Assembly (NCBI GenBank): GCA_963854735.1
Contig: OY978100.1
Location: 930,001 to 994,000 of the forward strand
Source of the DNA: Marvania coccoides
Taxonomy: Eukaryota > Chlorophyta > Trebouxiophyceae > Chlorellales > Chlorellaceae
Reading direction: 5' to 3'
Length of the DNA: 64,000 bases
Position numbers and translations under genes: made by a program. The notes under the pieces are model-generated. The model did not search any database. It had not been told where the DNA came from and saw only the letters and a program-made list of their open reading frames with translations. Shown here piece by piece: positions 63,655 through 64,000 of this stretch (position 1 is the stretch's first letter; every line of letters begins with the position of its first letter).

Positions 63655-64000
63655 AGCTCTCCAGTTATGCTGTTCTCTATTCTGTAATATATTTTTTTCT
63701 CAAATGATTTCTTTCAATTCAGTTTTTTACCGGTAAGATATATAATAAAAAGAGAAATTGGGGGACAAGAAGAATTATCACACAGTGTGTATTGATTTAC
63801 ATTCGAGCATCGGAGAATTTGTCCGAGTTCCGGCACATGCTGGCACTCAGTTGCCCAATAGAACTGATCTACCAGCCGGCCAACCAAAGAAAGAGAAAAA
63901 AAATAAATATTATTATAGGAAGTGTTGTGTATGGGGGGGAATCCAATCAAGTTACTATATAACTAATCCACCTGCAAGATAAGAGTAGAGCGCGACCAAC
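63655..64000. other. 3' flank at window end
   Basis: 346 bp after the S1-domain gene, AT-rich, with no gene seen before the window edge. Confidence 0.4.

Overview
This is nuclear DNA of a photosynthetic eukaryote, most likely a green (chlorophyte) alga. The genes have short AT-rich spliceosomal introns, mostly 60-200 nt with GTGAGT-type donors and YAG acceptors, between GC-richer exons. The gene content is plant-like: a plastid NADP-malate dehydrogenase ending EDTMLPGE, a fused NADH-GOGAT, PDX1 and a two-LOV photoreceptor. A glycolate dehydrogenase of about 1,094 residues, in place of a peroxisomal glycolate oxidase, points to a Chlamydomonas-like chlorophyte. The species cannot be named from the sequence. 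I rebuilt 26 multi-exon genes by joining open frames at consensus splice sites; every model listed stays in frame from ATG to stop.

Left part (1-19 kb), housekeeping: a possible first exon of a truncated gene (57-137, -), PDX1 (+), a four-CBS protein (-), an Fyv7-like rRNA-processing protein (+), an unknown RG-rich protein (-) and DDB1 in 21 exons (+). Next comes a 2.75-kb gene-free stretch holding a structured-RNA candidate and two kinds of repeat, then Enhancer-of-polycomb (-) and WAPL (-).

Middle part (19-60 kb), metabolism: plastid NAD-MDH, a 58-aa small ORF, alanine/glutamate:glyoxylate aminotransferase, AGXT-type aminotransferase, a CAC/BOU-type mitochondrial carrier, an RraA/HMG-aldolase-like protein, ETF-beta, the PRP43/DHX15 helicase, plastid NADP-MDH, histone H2A.Z, an unknown nuclear-looking protein, a beta-trefoil-like protein, NADH-GOGAT, an MDR quinone oxidoreductase, hydroxypyruvate reductase, a dual-LOV protein, glycolate dehydrogenase and serine:glyoxylate aminotransferase. 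The core reads as a physical cluster of photorespiratory (C2 cycle) genes. It includes glycolate to glyoxylate (GYD1), glyoxylate to glycine (GGT, AGT, SGAT), serine to hydroxypyruvate to glycerate (SGAT, HPR), supply of glutamate (GOGAT) and exchange of reductant (two plastid MDHs). Several members are head-to-head pairs sharing one promoter region, and AGT, HPR, GYD1 and SGAT start with mitochondrial-type presequences and lack a peroxisomal SKL-type tail.

Right part (60-64 kb): an unknown plastid-targeted-looking protein (-), TAF7 (-) and an organellar S1-domain protein (+).

The strongest candidate for a new observation is the photorespiratory cluster, together with a duplicated 58-bp element in the promoter shared by hydroxypyruvate reductase and the LOV photoreceptor.
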